A DNA stretch of 64,000 nucleotides from NCBI GenBank assembly GCA_022393335.1, contig JAJEKB010021111.1:1229211-1293210 (forward strand). Reading direction: 5' to 3'. A program made the translations under genes and the position numbers. Numbering within the stretch: position 1 is the first letter of the stretch; every line of letters starts with the position of its first letter. Shown in pieces: positions 10,943 to 24,213 of the stretch. This DNA comes from Macrotrachela quadricornifera. Lineage: Eukaryota; Rotifera; Eurotatoria; Philodinida; Philodinidae. The notes beneath the pieces were generated by a model. The model was not told the DNA's origin, made no database searches, and was given only the letters and a program-made list of their open reading frames with translations.

Positions 10943-13237
10943 TTTCTTACAAAGTTTGACAAAAGGTTTTCGGGGTCGACGAATCGAATAGCACTATGAG
11001 TTTTTGAATTGTTTCAAATAATTTCTTTTGCTAAAAAAGGGCTTTTTCCTTGACTGTAGGGAGGGCCATATGAAAAAAAATAGTTTGTGGGTGTATGTGT
11101 GACAGGGGTCAAAAAAACATCCATATAAAAAATAACTAAAACATTCAAAATTAATCTTTCGGAAAATGTTCATTACACCGAGGCATGACAGTTAATCAAC
11201 GGTATTGCTTATTTTGGTGGTATCTGAATTGATCAATTGATGTTAAGAATTGGTGAGGTTTCCTATTTTTCATCGAAAACAAGTATTTTATCACGATTTT
11301 CTGATTTCACCATGGTGTGTAATGAACACTAGTGCTTGTTGTGGTGGTATCGGAATTGATGAATGAAAGTATATGGTAGTATTAACTTCGTTAGAGGGGT
11401 TTTTTCTTCGATTGAGTGGAGGAGCATACAAAAAAAACTAAAATGAGTTTGTGTGCGTATCATCGGTCGCACGTCAAAGGTCCCATTTGAAACATATTTA
11501 TTTGACCCAAAGATTTTCGAGATTGAGAAATCCGAATTTAGTATTAATTTTTAAAATTTTTTTAAGAGTATTTTTTTCACAAAGGATATGTTTTTTACGA
11601 AAACAAATATATTTTATAAAGTTTGAGCAAAGATAATCGTAGTTGAGGAATCGATTGATGATGTCAGTTTTTTAAATTTTCTTGAGATCATTTTATCACA
11701 CAAAGGACAGGTTATTTTACAAAAAAATTTTTTTTGTAAAATTTGATCATAGGTAATTGAGGCTCACGACTTAAATCGAGTTTACTTTCTGTTACATTGT
11801 TTTCCTATAAAACTAGAAAGCTAACTCGTAGAAAAATAATCGCCACCTGCGAAAAAAGTTTGATGCATGGAATGGCTAACCATGAGTGGTGCCTCGAAGG
11901 GGTGCCGACGAACGACTAGCCGTTCTCTCTAATAGGTACAAAAGTTGTGTTTCGAAGAAGACTTAAAGAATTAGGAGTTTTTATGGAACGCATTGTCTCA
12001 GAGTTGCAATCTTAATTGGAGTTGTGCGGAATACTGGTGTGCCGAATCATAGGTAAATTGTTTCGGCACCTGACGTTTGGGCAGAATACTGTATTTTAGT
12101 TACCGATTCTAAGGAAAATCAGTGATCATTTTGAGAGAAGCGCATAATGGCATAATTAAGTAGTTAGAAGGTAAAGCTTCGTTACCCTAGAAAGTTTGGT
12201 GCATGGAACAGCTAGCCGTGAGTGGCGCCGACGAACGACTAGCTGTTCCTCTGTAGTTAGGCATAGGAGCTGTGCTCCAATAGAGATATAGAAAAATATC
12301 TCACAGGATAATTCGTCGCATATCACGTGACATTCGTGGTAACGGTATGAGCAGAATGGCAGCATATTGAAAACGTGCAGTTTTGTTTCCGATACTAAAT
12401 GGGGCCGGAGCCATTGTGGGATACTGGAAGTTAACTGATGAGTGCATTCTATGACGATTTGACTAGTTTCTTGAAATAATTGAAACGTGCAAAAGGCAAA
12501 TGAGAACTATGAATTATCACTTGCTCAATGAAGCCTGGGCGGTGGAACGGCTAGCCGTTCCCGTAATTGATCGCGAAAATTTTGCTTTAGTATAGACTCA
12601 CATGTATCAGTTGTAAATTGATTCTTAGCAGTTTAAACCAATATCGTTACTATTAAATGATCGGGATCATACTAAGGAGCTAAGCCTATAAAATTATGTG
12701 TCCTGTAAGCAAAATTTCTGTTTAATAAAGTGAGAACTAATTGAAAGGGTTTTACATTCTTATGATTCCATATGGAATCAAGAGCTGAAATATCTAACAT
12801 GATCGGACAAAGTTTACTTAAATGCAGCGATGTAATATTTCTTTCAGAAAAGGGTCAAAAAATTCACAGGTTGAACGCTACCTTGTTGAATTTTATTCTG
12901 TAATGATAGTTTTAGAATAGTATAAATATCTTAAATGACACACGTGTTTCTACTTCGTGTTATGTAGAGAATGAAAATGAAAAATAGAGTAGGGAGAGAC
13001 ATTACAACTTTTCTTGATTCAGTCGAGGGTCAAGTGAGTCGAAGCGACGAACGTTACTTGTTGAATAGATGATAGATCCTTTGGTATAAAAACCTGTTCA
13101 ACGCAAAAAAGAGTACACTTTGAAAAATATCCTGTTTATGTGAAAGACGGAATTTGAGAAATATTTTTTATATATTATTGTGTGATCTGTTGAAGAACAG
13201 AACTTTACTTTTTTTCATGTTATTTCATGTTACGTCC
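10943..13237. other. gene-free region with palindromic GCTAGC repeats
   Basis: Three related segments share 'gcatggaa(c/t)…gctag' and the palindrome around GGCTAGCC: 11856-11930, 12191-12250 and 12544-12561. The last is a perfect 18-bp palindrome, GGAACGGCTAGCCGTTCC. Two further direct-repeat-like segments begin at about 11040 and 11400 (ggg.ttttt.cttgattg.agggag). 13021-13068 repeats 5940-5990. No gene was found. Confidence 0.45.
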
Positions 13238-13245
13238 GTTGGTAT

Positions 13246-13716
13246 TAGGCATGTCACAATACCCATACGGTATTGAGGTATCGGTATTGCTACTAGTATT
13301 CATATTGGTACAAAAAATCGTTACTTTCTTAAAATAGCCTTTTCGTAATGAGGATTTTCGATCTGGAGATTTCGATAAATGGCCAGTAGAATCAGATTCC
13401 CCGTCCCCGAAAACCTTTTCAGCAAACTTTATGAAATATCGTTATTTTCGAGAAATAGCCTCCCCATAATGAAATAATACAGACTTGATGATTTGTTTAC
13501 GATACGACTATTTCTCAAAAATATTCATACCCTATAAAGTGTTATCAAAACTTTTCGAGATCGAAAAATGTGATTTTACTGGCGGTTTTTCGAAATTTTC
13601 ATTAGGAAAAGGCTATTTTTAGAAATTAACGATTTTTTGCACCAATGTCAATATCAGTAGCAGTATCAATACAAAATTGTATTGATACTGTTGGTTTTGG
13701 TATTGTGACACCCCCA
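13246..13716. mobile_element. hAT-type MITE with perfect 8-bp target duplication
   Basis: Flanked by GTTGGTAT at 13238-13245 and 13717-13724. Termini TAGGCATGTCACAATACC and the inverse GGTATTGTGACACCCCCA form an imperfect TIR. The arms stay complementary for much of the 471 bp (CGTTACTTTCTTAAAATAGCC against GGCTATTTTTAGAAATTAACG, shown only as end markers). Nothing coding inside. The 8-bp duplication and TAGG..TG ends fit the hAT superfamily. Confidence 0.85.
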
Positions 13717-13724
13717 GTTGGTAT

Positions 13725-16700
13725 ATGATTAAAAGAATAAAATTTTCGCTGCTTCGTTTCGTTTCTTTTTCTTTATTGTCCTTGGGTACATGTAATCGAG
13801 AAATAATTACGATATTCACATTTTTCACATGCTCATACATAAAAGAATTCAATCTTTTTATAATTTACTATAAAAGTACGTTTCATTTGTATCAAACTAA
13901 GATTGAATTATTTGTGGTATGCTTACTGATTGATACTTCTACATCTCTAATAAATTAAAGAACAGATAGCATTTTGTGTAAGTAGTATTTTTAACTTTTA
14001 CAGCTAATTAGCATCTTCATGTTTATCAGGATCTTAATTGACAGACAGTTGAAAAAAAACTATTTGATTAATAAATTACTTTTCTTATCTTCGAGATATA
14101 AATGAAACGAAATGATCACATGAAAAAAATATAAGATTTCTAATTTAGCTATTTATTATATAATCAAGACTAGCTAGAGCTCAAACAGGAATTATATCTA
14201 AAGAATATCCAGTACGAATTAAAATTATAAATATGATTTGTGATAATTATCATCAGAATTATGGTCGAAACAGAGGTGCACAAATACAAGTACAATTTAT
14301 ACTATTATTCACTCATGTATTCACGGGGTTGGTGAAAGTTGAGCACGGAAAGTTAATCACCAAGCAATAAAGTTAACTCATACACGAGAGTGAGGGTGAG
14401 GATGATTGAAATAATTCTTGAGTACTGCTATGTGAATAAATTTGATGTAGCGAAATCTTAAATTCTAAGTTTTTGGGATTCATATCCAGTTCAAAGTACA
14501 AAATACACTCGCATTTGTTGCGCAGCCCTCGATCAAAATTCAATTTTTCTTTTCCATTCAACATCATGATCAAGACTATTAATTGATAAGTTTGATTAGT
14601 TTTCAAATAAGATCAAATAGTTATTCTCTGAATACTTGATATATATATATTATAGTTTTTTCAGTGTATTATGCATACTAACATATGACGTAGATGTGTT
14701 TAAGATAAGAACAAAAATCGAACAGTTAAATGTGTAATACGGTCATAAGCTGTCTTTTTTATGTGCTAGGTAATTCAGTATGGTGTATCAAGTTTTTTCT
14801 TTTTGTTTGCTTTCTGTTATAAAAATATCTTACAGTTGGACAGAGGGAGATGATCTATAAATAGTGAGTTATTTGATGAAATAATGTCATTATCTGCTTC
14901 TATAGTTCTTTTCTATTACATGAATTTTAATTTGGAAAGGTCTTCTATTAAATAAATTGGTAAATATAGAAAATATCGTAAAAGTTTTAAGCGGGAAAAC
15001 AAATCGATTTTGACTAAATTTCAGAAGCATTTTTGCTATCGTTTATTTTTTTAGGTTTAAAATAATTGTTTCTTGTGTAGAACAGCAGCTGCATATGATA
15101 CATGAACAGTAACTATCTTATGTAAAAAGTAAGAAATCTGTCTTGCGATAACGCGAAATTTTTTGACAATCGTTAATGAAAGTTATGTAGGAGTGTCGAA
15201 AAAAGAATGTGATAAAGCAGGTTTTTGATAAAATACAATTACATTATTCATGAATACTCGTGTGTTATGTTGCCATGTTTTAGAAATATTTTTGTTCTTT
15301 TCAAATTCAAAAAAATCACTTAAGCTATATTCAGTTAGGAAACAATTGTTTCTTTCGTCAGTGTACAGTAATAACACATTTATCACTAATGTCGTCGAGT
15401 TCTTAACTACTGCATCGCAGTTGTATGCAGCGTTCATTCTGCGTCGCAATTCGGTAATAGTAGAACGTATGAGAACACGGCTCAATATGCCATAGAAGGA
15501 GATATGTGTTGTTTATAACTTGATTTTGCACTAATATTCAAAGAATAAAAGTAATCAAGGTAATAAATACTAAAATTAATATAATACTTATTTTTCTAAA
15601 TTTTGGTAGCCATTTGTGTTCATGCATATTGAAAACAAGTTGAAGTAGATTTGGTAAAATTGTAGAAACATACAGTTATCGGAGTAAATTTTAAATTTTC
15701 CGATAAGAGACCGAATTTGAATTTTAAAAATTGATTCTTCTTGGCAGTTCACGATTTTCAGTGTCAATTTGATAATATTATTATTATATTGAAAACTTTG
15801 TTTGCGTAAAATATGTATTGTACAAGCTTATAAGCATCATCTTCAATTATAAAATTATGTGTTCACCAAAACAAGCAGAGAAAAAATTGTTCATATTATA
15901 CATATACTAAAAGTACTAATAATAAGTAATAATACTCATTCATGACTAGATGAATATGTATACATTGATATTTTGTTAAAAAGAAGAAGCCTACACCTTT
16001 TCGTGGTAGCATTTCTTTTTTTAAGATTTAAAAATAGATTGTACTAAACAAACACACATTTTAAATGAATATAATAACAATCTAAACAATTGTCAGGTGC
16101 TACTGCCCATTTCAAAATAAAAGGCGAGCGGATATTTTTTATATAATTTTCGATAGAAGCAAGATGAAGAACTGCGGATTTGATCGCGCTTTGTTCTTTA
16201 TATACCGCAGTTAACTACGGTTCTGCATATTGCACATACGATTGACCGCGGTATTCTTACCGCTCAAAACTGCGGTTTCAAAAGCGAACCGCGATCTACG
16301 TATAATGATGAAAGTGACTATCAGTCAGGGGACCAGAGTAATCATAATTTGAACCGAATTTTTTTGACATTATTTGCTCCCATAGTGTAACATCGATTTT
16401 AATAGATCATATGACGGCTCAAAGAACGATGCCTTATTAGTATTAGTTTGTTCAAATTAGAATTACAGTTAGGCATTCTTTTTTGAGAAAAAGATTGTTA
16501 CAATGTAAAAACTCTCAAAGTGCCAATGAAATATTGACACATAACTGAGACTAATGATGATGTTGGCATTAGGAGTATCCTGCTGCTAATAATTCAGATT
16601 AGCTTGATTAATAGTAGTTTATATTAAAATAAAATAATTGCTAACGAAGTCAATGAATAAAGTAAATTGTTAATAAAATTAACTCTTTATGTCTAGAATG

Positions 16701-18057
16701 TGTAGTTTGTAAAAAAATTTCAAATTGTGAGATGAAATATGAGGCACTTCGTGAAAGTGCAGATTCAGCTTTGACTCTTGTTTGAATATCCTATACGGAT
16801 AAAACGTAAGATATTCTAGCCGATTATACGGGTCGTGCTTGTTGAAAGGGAATATTTTATAACACATAATCTTAGCTAAATTATGTACTATTCAAATAGA
16901 TACGTTTCATACATAAATATCACACAGAAGAGAAATAATTTGATGAAATTTTTAATCTAATAAATCATGAAATCAAAACAATTAGCTATAACATAATGAA
17001 ATTCTTTAATTCTTTAAATTTATTTTAGTTTTGAATTATTGTTAATTTATTATGCAATTGAATTAAATTGGAAGTAGATAGAAATCGATATATTCAATAG
17101 AGATTGATGCAAATACTAGATTAAGGTGTTTGTCGAGGGAAGAAATATAGACGTAGAAGGTATCAATAGCTTTTATGCTTATATCCTCCAAGTCGATATG
17201 TATATAACTAAAAGAAAGTTGTTCTTATCTTATTCTGACTTTAGGTATTATATATACTAATAAAAACGAATTGTTTTCGACTTCCAATGCCATACGAAGC
17301 CATGGCTTTGTTTGCATCATATTTTGGGTAAAACTATGGGTTTCTCCACCATTTCCAGAGTGCCTTAGTCAGTTTATAGTTTTAAAAATGAAGAAAGCGC
17401 GTCTGTTATGAGATATCACATGACCCATAATAGATACGAAGAACTCAAAAAATATCAAGCATAGCTGCAGCTGAAGAGAATTTTAAGACTTTTGAGAAGT
17501 TTCCATCAGTCTTGCCTCAGAAATTTCCTAGTCTTAATCAGAAAAAATGTTACGTTTTATTGATCTATAAACATCATCATGTAGATTAGTAGAACTATCG
17601 GAGTGTAAGTATAAGGCACTAGGTTCGAATTTCACCGAGAGGAAAAAAATTCGAAGGACTAGAGGTATGATAGTTGCAACTGCTCTTAATCAAGAGTTAT
17701 AGAATAGATGTCAGAATATTCATAGATAGTCTATATCGATAAGGGTATGACTTTATTTATTTTCAAAAACTATTAATAACCGCGACTTTAGGCGGTTTTC
17801 AAAACATAATTAAAAGTTTGAATCCCGCGGTGCGTATTCACCGGTCAGAAATGCGATTCTCGAGACCGCAAATAGTCATGGTATCTAATATAAATTTTTT
17901 CTGTGGGTCGTAGGAAAAATGAAGTAGTGAACTGTATTTTAAGGACTAATATATCCTATTAGCAGTGATCGTAAAATTAAATCTTTGCAGAGTTTTATAG
18001 CTATTATTCTAATGATTCTAGAACCCTAGGTTTAAATTCCACGCTCGTATGCGACAG
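13725..18057. other. long AT-rich stretch without a recognised gene
   Basis: I read both strands and found no exon chain or domain. Scattered CCGCGG/ACCGC motifs at 16165-16310 and 17780-17870 may be decayed inverted-repeat ends. Segments near 17600 and 18030 contain B-box-like GTTCGAATTTC but no tRNA fold. Open frames at 15183-15495 overlap on both strands and look random. Confidence 0.4.
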
Positions 18058-18232
18058 TCGTATGGCCCCAAACAGGCTAGAATAAAACGAATTAATTTAA
18101 ATCATAATACGTCAATCAGATTGCACAATTCAGCTTAAGTCATCTTTTTGAGATGATTTAAATTTTAATGCATCAATCACATTTCTTAATTCAGCATTAT
18201 TTTTTCTAGTCTGTTTGACGCCTAATACAATG
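18058..18232. mobile_element. small MITE
   Basis: Inverted arms: CCAAACAGGCTAGAATAA near 18068 pairs with TTATTTTTTCTAGTCTGTTTG near 18200 (quoted as end markers). The inside is AT-rich with a second hairpin, AGTCATCTTTTTGAGATGA. No coding content and no definite target duplication. Confidence 0.5.
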
Positions 18233-18294
18233 ATCGTATACGATACACTACGACTATATACAGTCGTTGTAAACGATCGCCGAATACGAGCATC

Positions 18295-20164
18295 CAGTGG
18301 CGTATCCAGCAGGGTAGCAATTGGGCAATTGCTACCTAAACAAATTTTTATTGCTACCTATTTCTTTTCTAGTATGGGCAATTGCCCATTGTAAAAAAAA
18401 TACGAAAATTTGTGTACAGTTAAAGATTTAAGGACTGTTTTCTTTCAACACATTTGCTCTTGGCGAGATCTAATCAAGTGATTTACAAAAATCGATCTTA
18501 AATGTGTTCCAGTTAAAGAATGATCACCATAATAATAATAATAATTCATTGATATTTACTGGTAAAGTGCTTTCTATCTCTTATACGCTCAAATTTGCTA
18601 AAAACAAAGGCGGATAAATGTTCAAAAATCTTTCTATTTTTACCAACATAATTTGTACGGTATAGAAACGACTGAATCAGTCTAAATTAAAAGTTTTTGC
18701 AATATGTGTTGCAACATGATTCGTGTAATGTAGAATTGAAAACGTGAGCGAATTATATAGAAAATTTTAATAAAATTGATTGTGTAAATGACAGTGTTTT
18801 GAAAAACGTTTATAACAACTTATTTCAGACATTAAAAGTACTACATTAATAATGAAATGACAATATATGTAGTTCACAGGACGTGTATATTAAGTGAACA
18901 GTACAACCAAGAAAAATAACTTTCATGATTGAGAACTTGTTGAAAATATAGATAGAACAATGCTTGCTGCTTGCCATTATCCAATGTAAGAGAACAAACT
19001 ACTGTAATACATGCCATCGTGTGATCGATGAAAGATGATCAACTGAGCTTTTCATTGCTTAACGAAAGAGAAGGAAGAGACATTGATCATTTTTCGGCGA
19101 AAAAAGATAAAATAACACTCATCCTCACCCTCACCGTTCTAGTGCTATTTATCTTCGACTTCTTCAAATAAAATATTCAAATACATGAAATTGAAAAATA
19201 GATTTATAAAACACGGGAAAAAGCAGCGAATTCAACTGTTAACATAGGATGACTACAACTAATTTCTGTTCAAATACACCAAAAAAAGTGATCGTACGAA
19301 ACCTAAAAAGGGTTCCGAGAACTGAAACGAACTAGAAACTCTTTTTAGATTCCGTACAAACCAAGTTTCATAAAAACATTTTTATTTGCTTTAGAAACGG
19401 GTTTTTGGTACTCGAATTTGAATGCCAGATTCTACAGAAAACACCATAGATCATCCATATCCTTCCAGTACTTTACTGCAACACCTTATTTCTACGTATA
19501 ATTGCTTATTTCTTATTCTATCCCCTGAATATATTTTCTCAATCTCTTATTCTGTCGCCTTAATCCCTTATTCTACCCCCTTAATCTCTTAATCTCTTTC
19601 TCTATATATATGCCTTTAACTTCACCATTTATGAATCATATTATAGATTTTTCACCCTCAATTTACTGCTTGGAACCTCTTGAATTTGAAAAACAGCACC
19701 GAAATATGAAGTCGATTATAAAGTGATGGATAAATAAATAAGCAAACAGGAAAATTCGAATTCGATGGCTGTCTGATTAGACGACATCAGTCAGCATCAT
19801 AACTGAAACACGAAAAAAAAACAGTTCGATACGAAATGCTCATGACTACGATACTCTCGAAAGGTTTTTTACGAAACTTTTCCGACATCGACAGCCCGAA
19901 AATATTATTGTACAGGACCTATTATTATACAAAACTTTTTCATGCATCATTCGATATCTGTCAGTATATATTAAAGATCCACAAAACCTTTTAGATTTCG
20001 ATTTGCGCCATTTGCTTTTCAGCATATACAATGGTTTCTGTAGTGCGTATAATTTTTTTTAACTATTGCCCACTAGATTTTATAATTGCCTACTATTGCT
20101 ACCTATTATAAATAATTTAGCTGGTGAATTGCTACCTACTTAAAAAATCCTGGCTACGCCACTG
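18295..20164. mobile_element. hAT-type non-autonomous element, 1870 bp
   Basis: Perfect 8-bp duplication CGAGCATC at 18287-18294 and 20165-20172. The TIRs begin CAGTGGCGTA and end TACGCCACTG, a classic hAT terminus. Subterminal repeats of 'attgctacct' and 'gggcaattgc' occur at both ends (18315-18385 and 20060-20145). The interior has no intact transposase or recognisable host fragment; it includes a pyrimidine-rich stretch at 19480-19620. It is non-autonomous and, from the perfect duplication, not very old. Confidence 0.88.
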
Positions 20165-20725
20165 CGAGCATCATATTTTGATAGTGTAATTACTTGTTGT
20201 ATCTTCTCTGTGCATGAAGTTTATGCAATCTATATTATATTTTACACTCAGGAACGTTTTACATAAATTAAATCAAATTTTCCTTTAATATTAACCTCGA
20301 ACCAAAGGAGAAAAGACGAGACTTGCGTATTTCCAGAATGCAGTGGACGTACAGAGAAGTCAAGTGGAGTACAAGGGTGGACAGGGAGTATAGGGTCCTT
20401 CTGCAGTTTAGCCACACCATTACACTGATTAGTACATTGCACACAGCAACCAGAGTGAGGGAGAGGGCGAGAGCGGCTAAACTGCAGCAGTACCAGTATT
20501 TTAAATATATTCATATTATGATTCAGAAAAATCGCTTGAAACTACTTTAAAACTTCTAAAATAGCTTGAGTTGCCACAAAGTACTGGTCATATATATTCA
20601 AAATGATACACAATAAGATACATGGTCACCTATACAGCAGTGCACAGCCATTTATACAACGTTGTACTATCTATTGCTAGCCCTGAGTAGCTCTTATCTA
20701 TTGAACTGAGCAACGGACGCATTAA

Positions 20726-21635
20726 GGGGGGCCCCCCCCTCACCACCGAACTTTGTTATTTCTCATCCGATTTCAACGAAAATTTCAGAGAATGTTAGTC
20801 TTGGCTAGAGGAGACTGTGGTTAAAATATCTCCTCAAATCTCTGAGAAACGAATGAGTTACAGTCAATTTATTGGTCAAAAGTACCCTCCACGCGGGCAA
20901 GGCTTTCGATATAAGAATATTGGCTAATCATGTCGGGGTGGTTTTTAAATTGTAGAGTACCCTTAGGACCAGATTCTAATAGAGTCCGATTTTTGAATTT
21001 TCCTTTGTTTGGTTTCTAAAAACACTTTATCGCAAAATGTTCAAATTCAAAGCGCTCATCAAAATGATATATCTAAGTTTTTTATTTCAGCAAAAGAGAA
21101 ATTCAAAAATCGGAGAACGTGAGGATCTAGCCCTAACTGTCCTCTATTCAACAAAAAAAAATTATCCTTTCTTTATTGAGTCGTTATTGAGAAATCCTTG
21201 CCCGCGTAAACGGTATGGTCGAAAAAATTGATTTTGAGAAAAACGCAAAAGAAGTTTTAGAAATGGATTTTTACAGCCAAATCCCGAAAAGCATGTTTAC
21301 ATGGTATATTTTCAATATATGTCAATGGACTTTTTGAAAGCGCGTAACAAGCGAATAAGCTAACGCCATCTATCATACTTGATATAAAAAAATGTTATAT
21401 GCAATGCGGTTATATGGAACAACAAGCAGTTTTTCAAAACGTGAGAACCATAAAAATTTCTAGGAAAACAGAGTAGTAGGGTAGAAATTTTTTTTGATAA
21501 GTCTTTTGAAACCTAGCCATTTTTCGAAAAACCATACATATTCTGAAAGAGGAAATTTCGGCGCATCTTCCTAAACTAAAAATTCAATATTGAGTTATTT
21601 TCGAAAAAAACATTTTTCTGAGGGGGGGGCCCCCC
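20726..21635. mobile_element. TTAA-flanked element with G/C-run palindromic termini
   Basis: TTAA lies at 20722-20725 and 21636-21639. The termini are GGGGGGCCCCCCCCTCA and the inverse TGAGGGGGGGGCCCCCC, so each end is itself a near-palindrome of G then C. The 910-bp interior is non-coding and AT-rich. TTAA suggests piggyBac-like mobilisation, but the G/C ends do not resemble the MITE at 1618-2208, so the family is uncertain. Confidence 0.72.
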
Positions 21636-21941
21636 TTAATAAGTTTTGATTGAAAGAAATATTGGGTTTTTATTGTCCAGGTTATTTTAAGCGATACATC
21701 GAACAGTAAGTATTCATTTATTTAAATAAGTTTCATTTTTTATTTTTAGATCAAAAGCATATCAACCCGATGAAACATTTCGATATCAAGTCTATCAAGT
21801 AAGAGTGTAAAAAACTGAGTATTACTCTAAAATATGGGCTCGGGATATAGTGTAATCACAAGCAATTTTTTTTACATACTATTTCAACTACAACAATTCT
21901 TTTTCTTTCGTTCACTCATACATACATATATATATATAAGA

Positions 21942-22129
21942 GTGAATGGAGAAAAAATCTTCACGTGGATGATAGATACGATAATTGATTATATTTAAAA
22001 AACTCTTATACTTCATAAATGACTTTTATGATTGAGATTGAAACTCCGATAATCAGAGTTCCTTTTGAATGTTTAAATATAATCAATTATCGTATAAATC
22101 ATCCACGCGAACATTTTTTCCCCATTCAC
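21942..22129. repeat. foldback hairpin
   Basis: The left arm GTGAATGGAGAAAAAAT… GATAATTGATTATATTTA pairs with the right arm TAAATATAATCAATTATC… CCATTCAC, leaving a loop of about 70 bp. Non-coding MITE-like structure inside the left arm region of the outer nest. Confidence 0.7.
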
Positions 22130-22879
22130 TTTTACATATACAGTCAATCTTTCTAATAAGAACAGATTTTTTGGAGGTCGGCATAATCTAATGAAATAAA
22201 TCTAATTTTTAAAGGAGGAGACAGTCGATTATCATTTATCGATCGATCTCCTTTATATAATGAATTTATATGTTGAAAATATGAAAAATATTAGAAATAA
22301 ACATTTTCAAATTAAAAATTATTCTCAAAACTTTTATTAAAAGTGAAAAAAAAGAATTCAGTCTTAATCACTGATATTATTATCATCAAGATTAAAAGTA
22401 AAGAGATTCTACTTATCTTGAACCACTAGATTTTAATGTATCATGAGTCAAGGAACATTTTTTAATGTGGACTCATAAAAAAATTTTTAGTTTAGACAAA
22501 AAAATGTCCATTCACTTCATTTTTTTTATTTTCTGTGTATTTTACATAGATTGTTCGTAATAGGAACATTGGCTGTATATATATATGTACCGGATGGGCC
22601 AAAAGTAACATAACAAAGATTTTTTTTTCAATGTTTTTCTTTGTACATCGTCAGTTAGATCTTATATCTGTAACACATATATTAGATACTATAATTCAAA
22701 TATGCTGCATATCATCAGTGTCTAGATGTAGTAATTTGTTCAAAAGCATTCGAACACAAGACAGTCAAAAATAAGGTAAAAAGTCTGAGCTTTAATGAAA
22801 CATTTATTAAAACAATACATATCTATAGGATATTTTTAACATTAAAGTTTTTAACAAATATTGTTCTATATGATCACTT

Positions 22880-23849
22880 TCTAAGTCCTTGCAAAGTTGC
22901 AATCGCTCAGGTACTGATTACACGCTCTTCGACAAAATTCCATCGGCAAGTTTTGTATTTCTGTAATAATAGCAGCTTTGAGCGCTTGAATAGTTCGATG
23001 TTTTGTTCCATATACATGATCTTTGATGAAACCCTATAAAAATAAGTCGACCGAAGTCAAATCCGGAGACTGTGCTTGCCAATTATTTGGTCCACGCTGA
23101 TCGATCCATCGACTGGAAAACGTTCTATCCAAAAAGTCTCGAACAAATTGAACATAATGAGCCGGTGCTCCATCATGCATGTAGAACGTTTTCCTTTAAT
23201 TCATTTGAGGTTCAATAGCAAGAAGAATTTCTTTATTCAGCTTTTCAAGATAACTGTGTGCAGTCACAGTATCACGAAAGAAGAACGGACAGATAATGCC
23301 TCCAGACCAAATTCTCGCCCATACAGTAACTCCCAGAGTATTCATATCTTGCGTAATGACGATATGAGGATTTTCTACAGCATAATAAATACAATTGTGC
23401 CGATTGATGTGTCCATTCAACTTGAAAGTAGCCTCATCGACCCCAAGAATCGTCAGCAACCAAGTTCAGAAAAATATCGCAAATTCGACCAGGATCATCA
23501 TCGCTTAAATCATGTAGTAGACGAGGACGATAGGATTTCAATCCCAGCTCCTTCAGCATTCGACGGAGACTGGTTATAGGCAGATTCAGCTCCAGTGACG
23601 CTCTTCTAGTTGACGTTCTCGATTTTCATCGGTGCTATCAGATCTAGATCGACCAGATATGGGTTCATCTGCGGCACTTCCGGTTTCGTTAAATTTTCGT
23701 ATAAGATTCAAGATGTTGTTTCGAGCTGGAGGAGCTCGATCGTAATGGTCCTGGAACTGACGAGCAACTTCAGCTGCATTCTGATGAATGACATGCTACT
23801 TGACAATCTCAATTATTTCTGCTGTGTACAGACGAGAGCGTTCACTCAT
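22880..23849 (-). pseudogene. Tc1/mariner-superfamily transposase, D41D type, frameshifted
   Basis: Starts at the ATG at 23849 (MSERSRLYTAEIIEIVK, then a stop). Pieces in different frames follow in order: AAEVARQFQDHYDRAPPAR (N-terminal HTH), LPITSLRRMLKELGLKSYRP (second HTH), GVDEATFKLNG (first catalytic Asp, about 23440), an ENPHIVITQDMN…VTVWARI block, FYMHDGAPAHY (second Asp, about 23190), and SPDLTSVDLFL (third Asp). I count 41 residues between the second and third Asp, the D41D spacing. At least two frameshifts and several stops make it inactive. The plus-strand open frame at 23076-23579 is its shadow. Confidence 0.85.
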
Positions 23850-24213
23850 GATTAAAAACAATCTGAAAAGGATTAAGCATTCCTAGACTGAAATGGTCGT
23901 TTATCTCTTATTTTTATCCGACCTTATTGCACATATAACCACACAAAATGCTTGAATAAAAACGCACAGTCAGGACTATGTGGAGGTTCGATAATACAAA
24001 AGAAAGAAAAATGAATCAGTGGGTGAAAGATTAAACCACTTATGCTATTGTCTACAGATGCCGTCGCTAGTACATATATAAGTATTTATGTATTTGTACG
24101 CTTGTAAACAAATTACCACATCTAGATATTGATAATATGCTGCACATTTGAGTTATATCATCTAGTATACGTGGTATAAATATAAGATGTAATTGACGAT
24201 GTACAAAGAAAAA

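Noticed and set aside
15183..15495. Protein-coding gene in either strand
   Set aside because: Both strands are open over the same stretch, without motif, splice context or typical composition; chance open frames are more likely.
17600..17640. tRNA gene at a GTTCGAATTTC motif
   Set aside because: Only a B-box-like sequence is present; no acceptor or anticodon stem can be drawn.
23076..23579. 167-codon plus-strand open frame
   Set aside because: It is the antisense shadow of the D41D transposase relic, whose catalytic motifs read on the minus strand.
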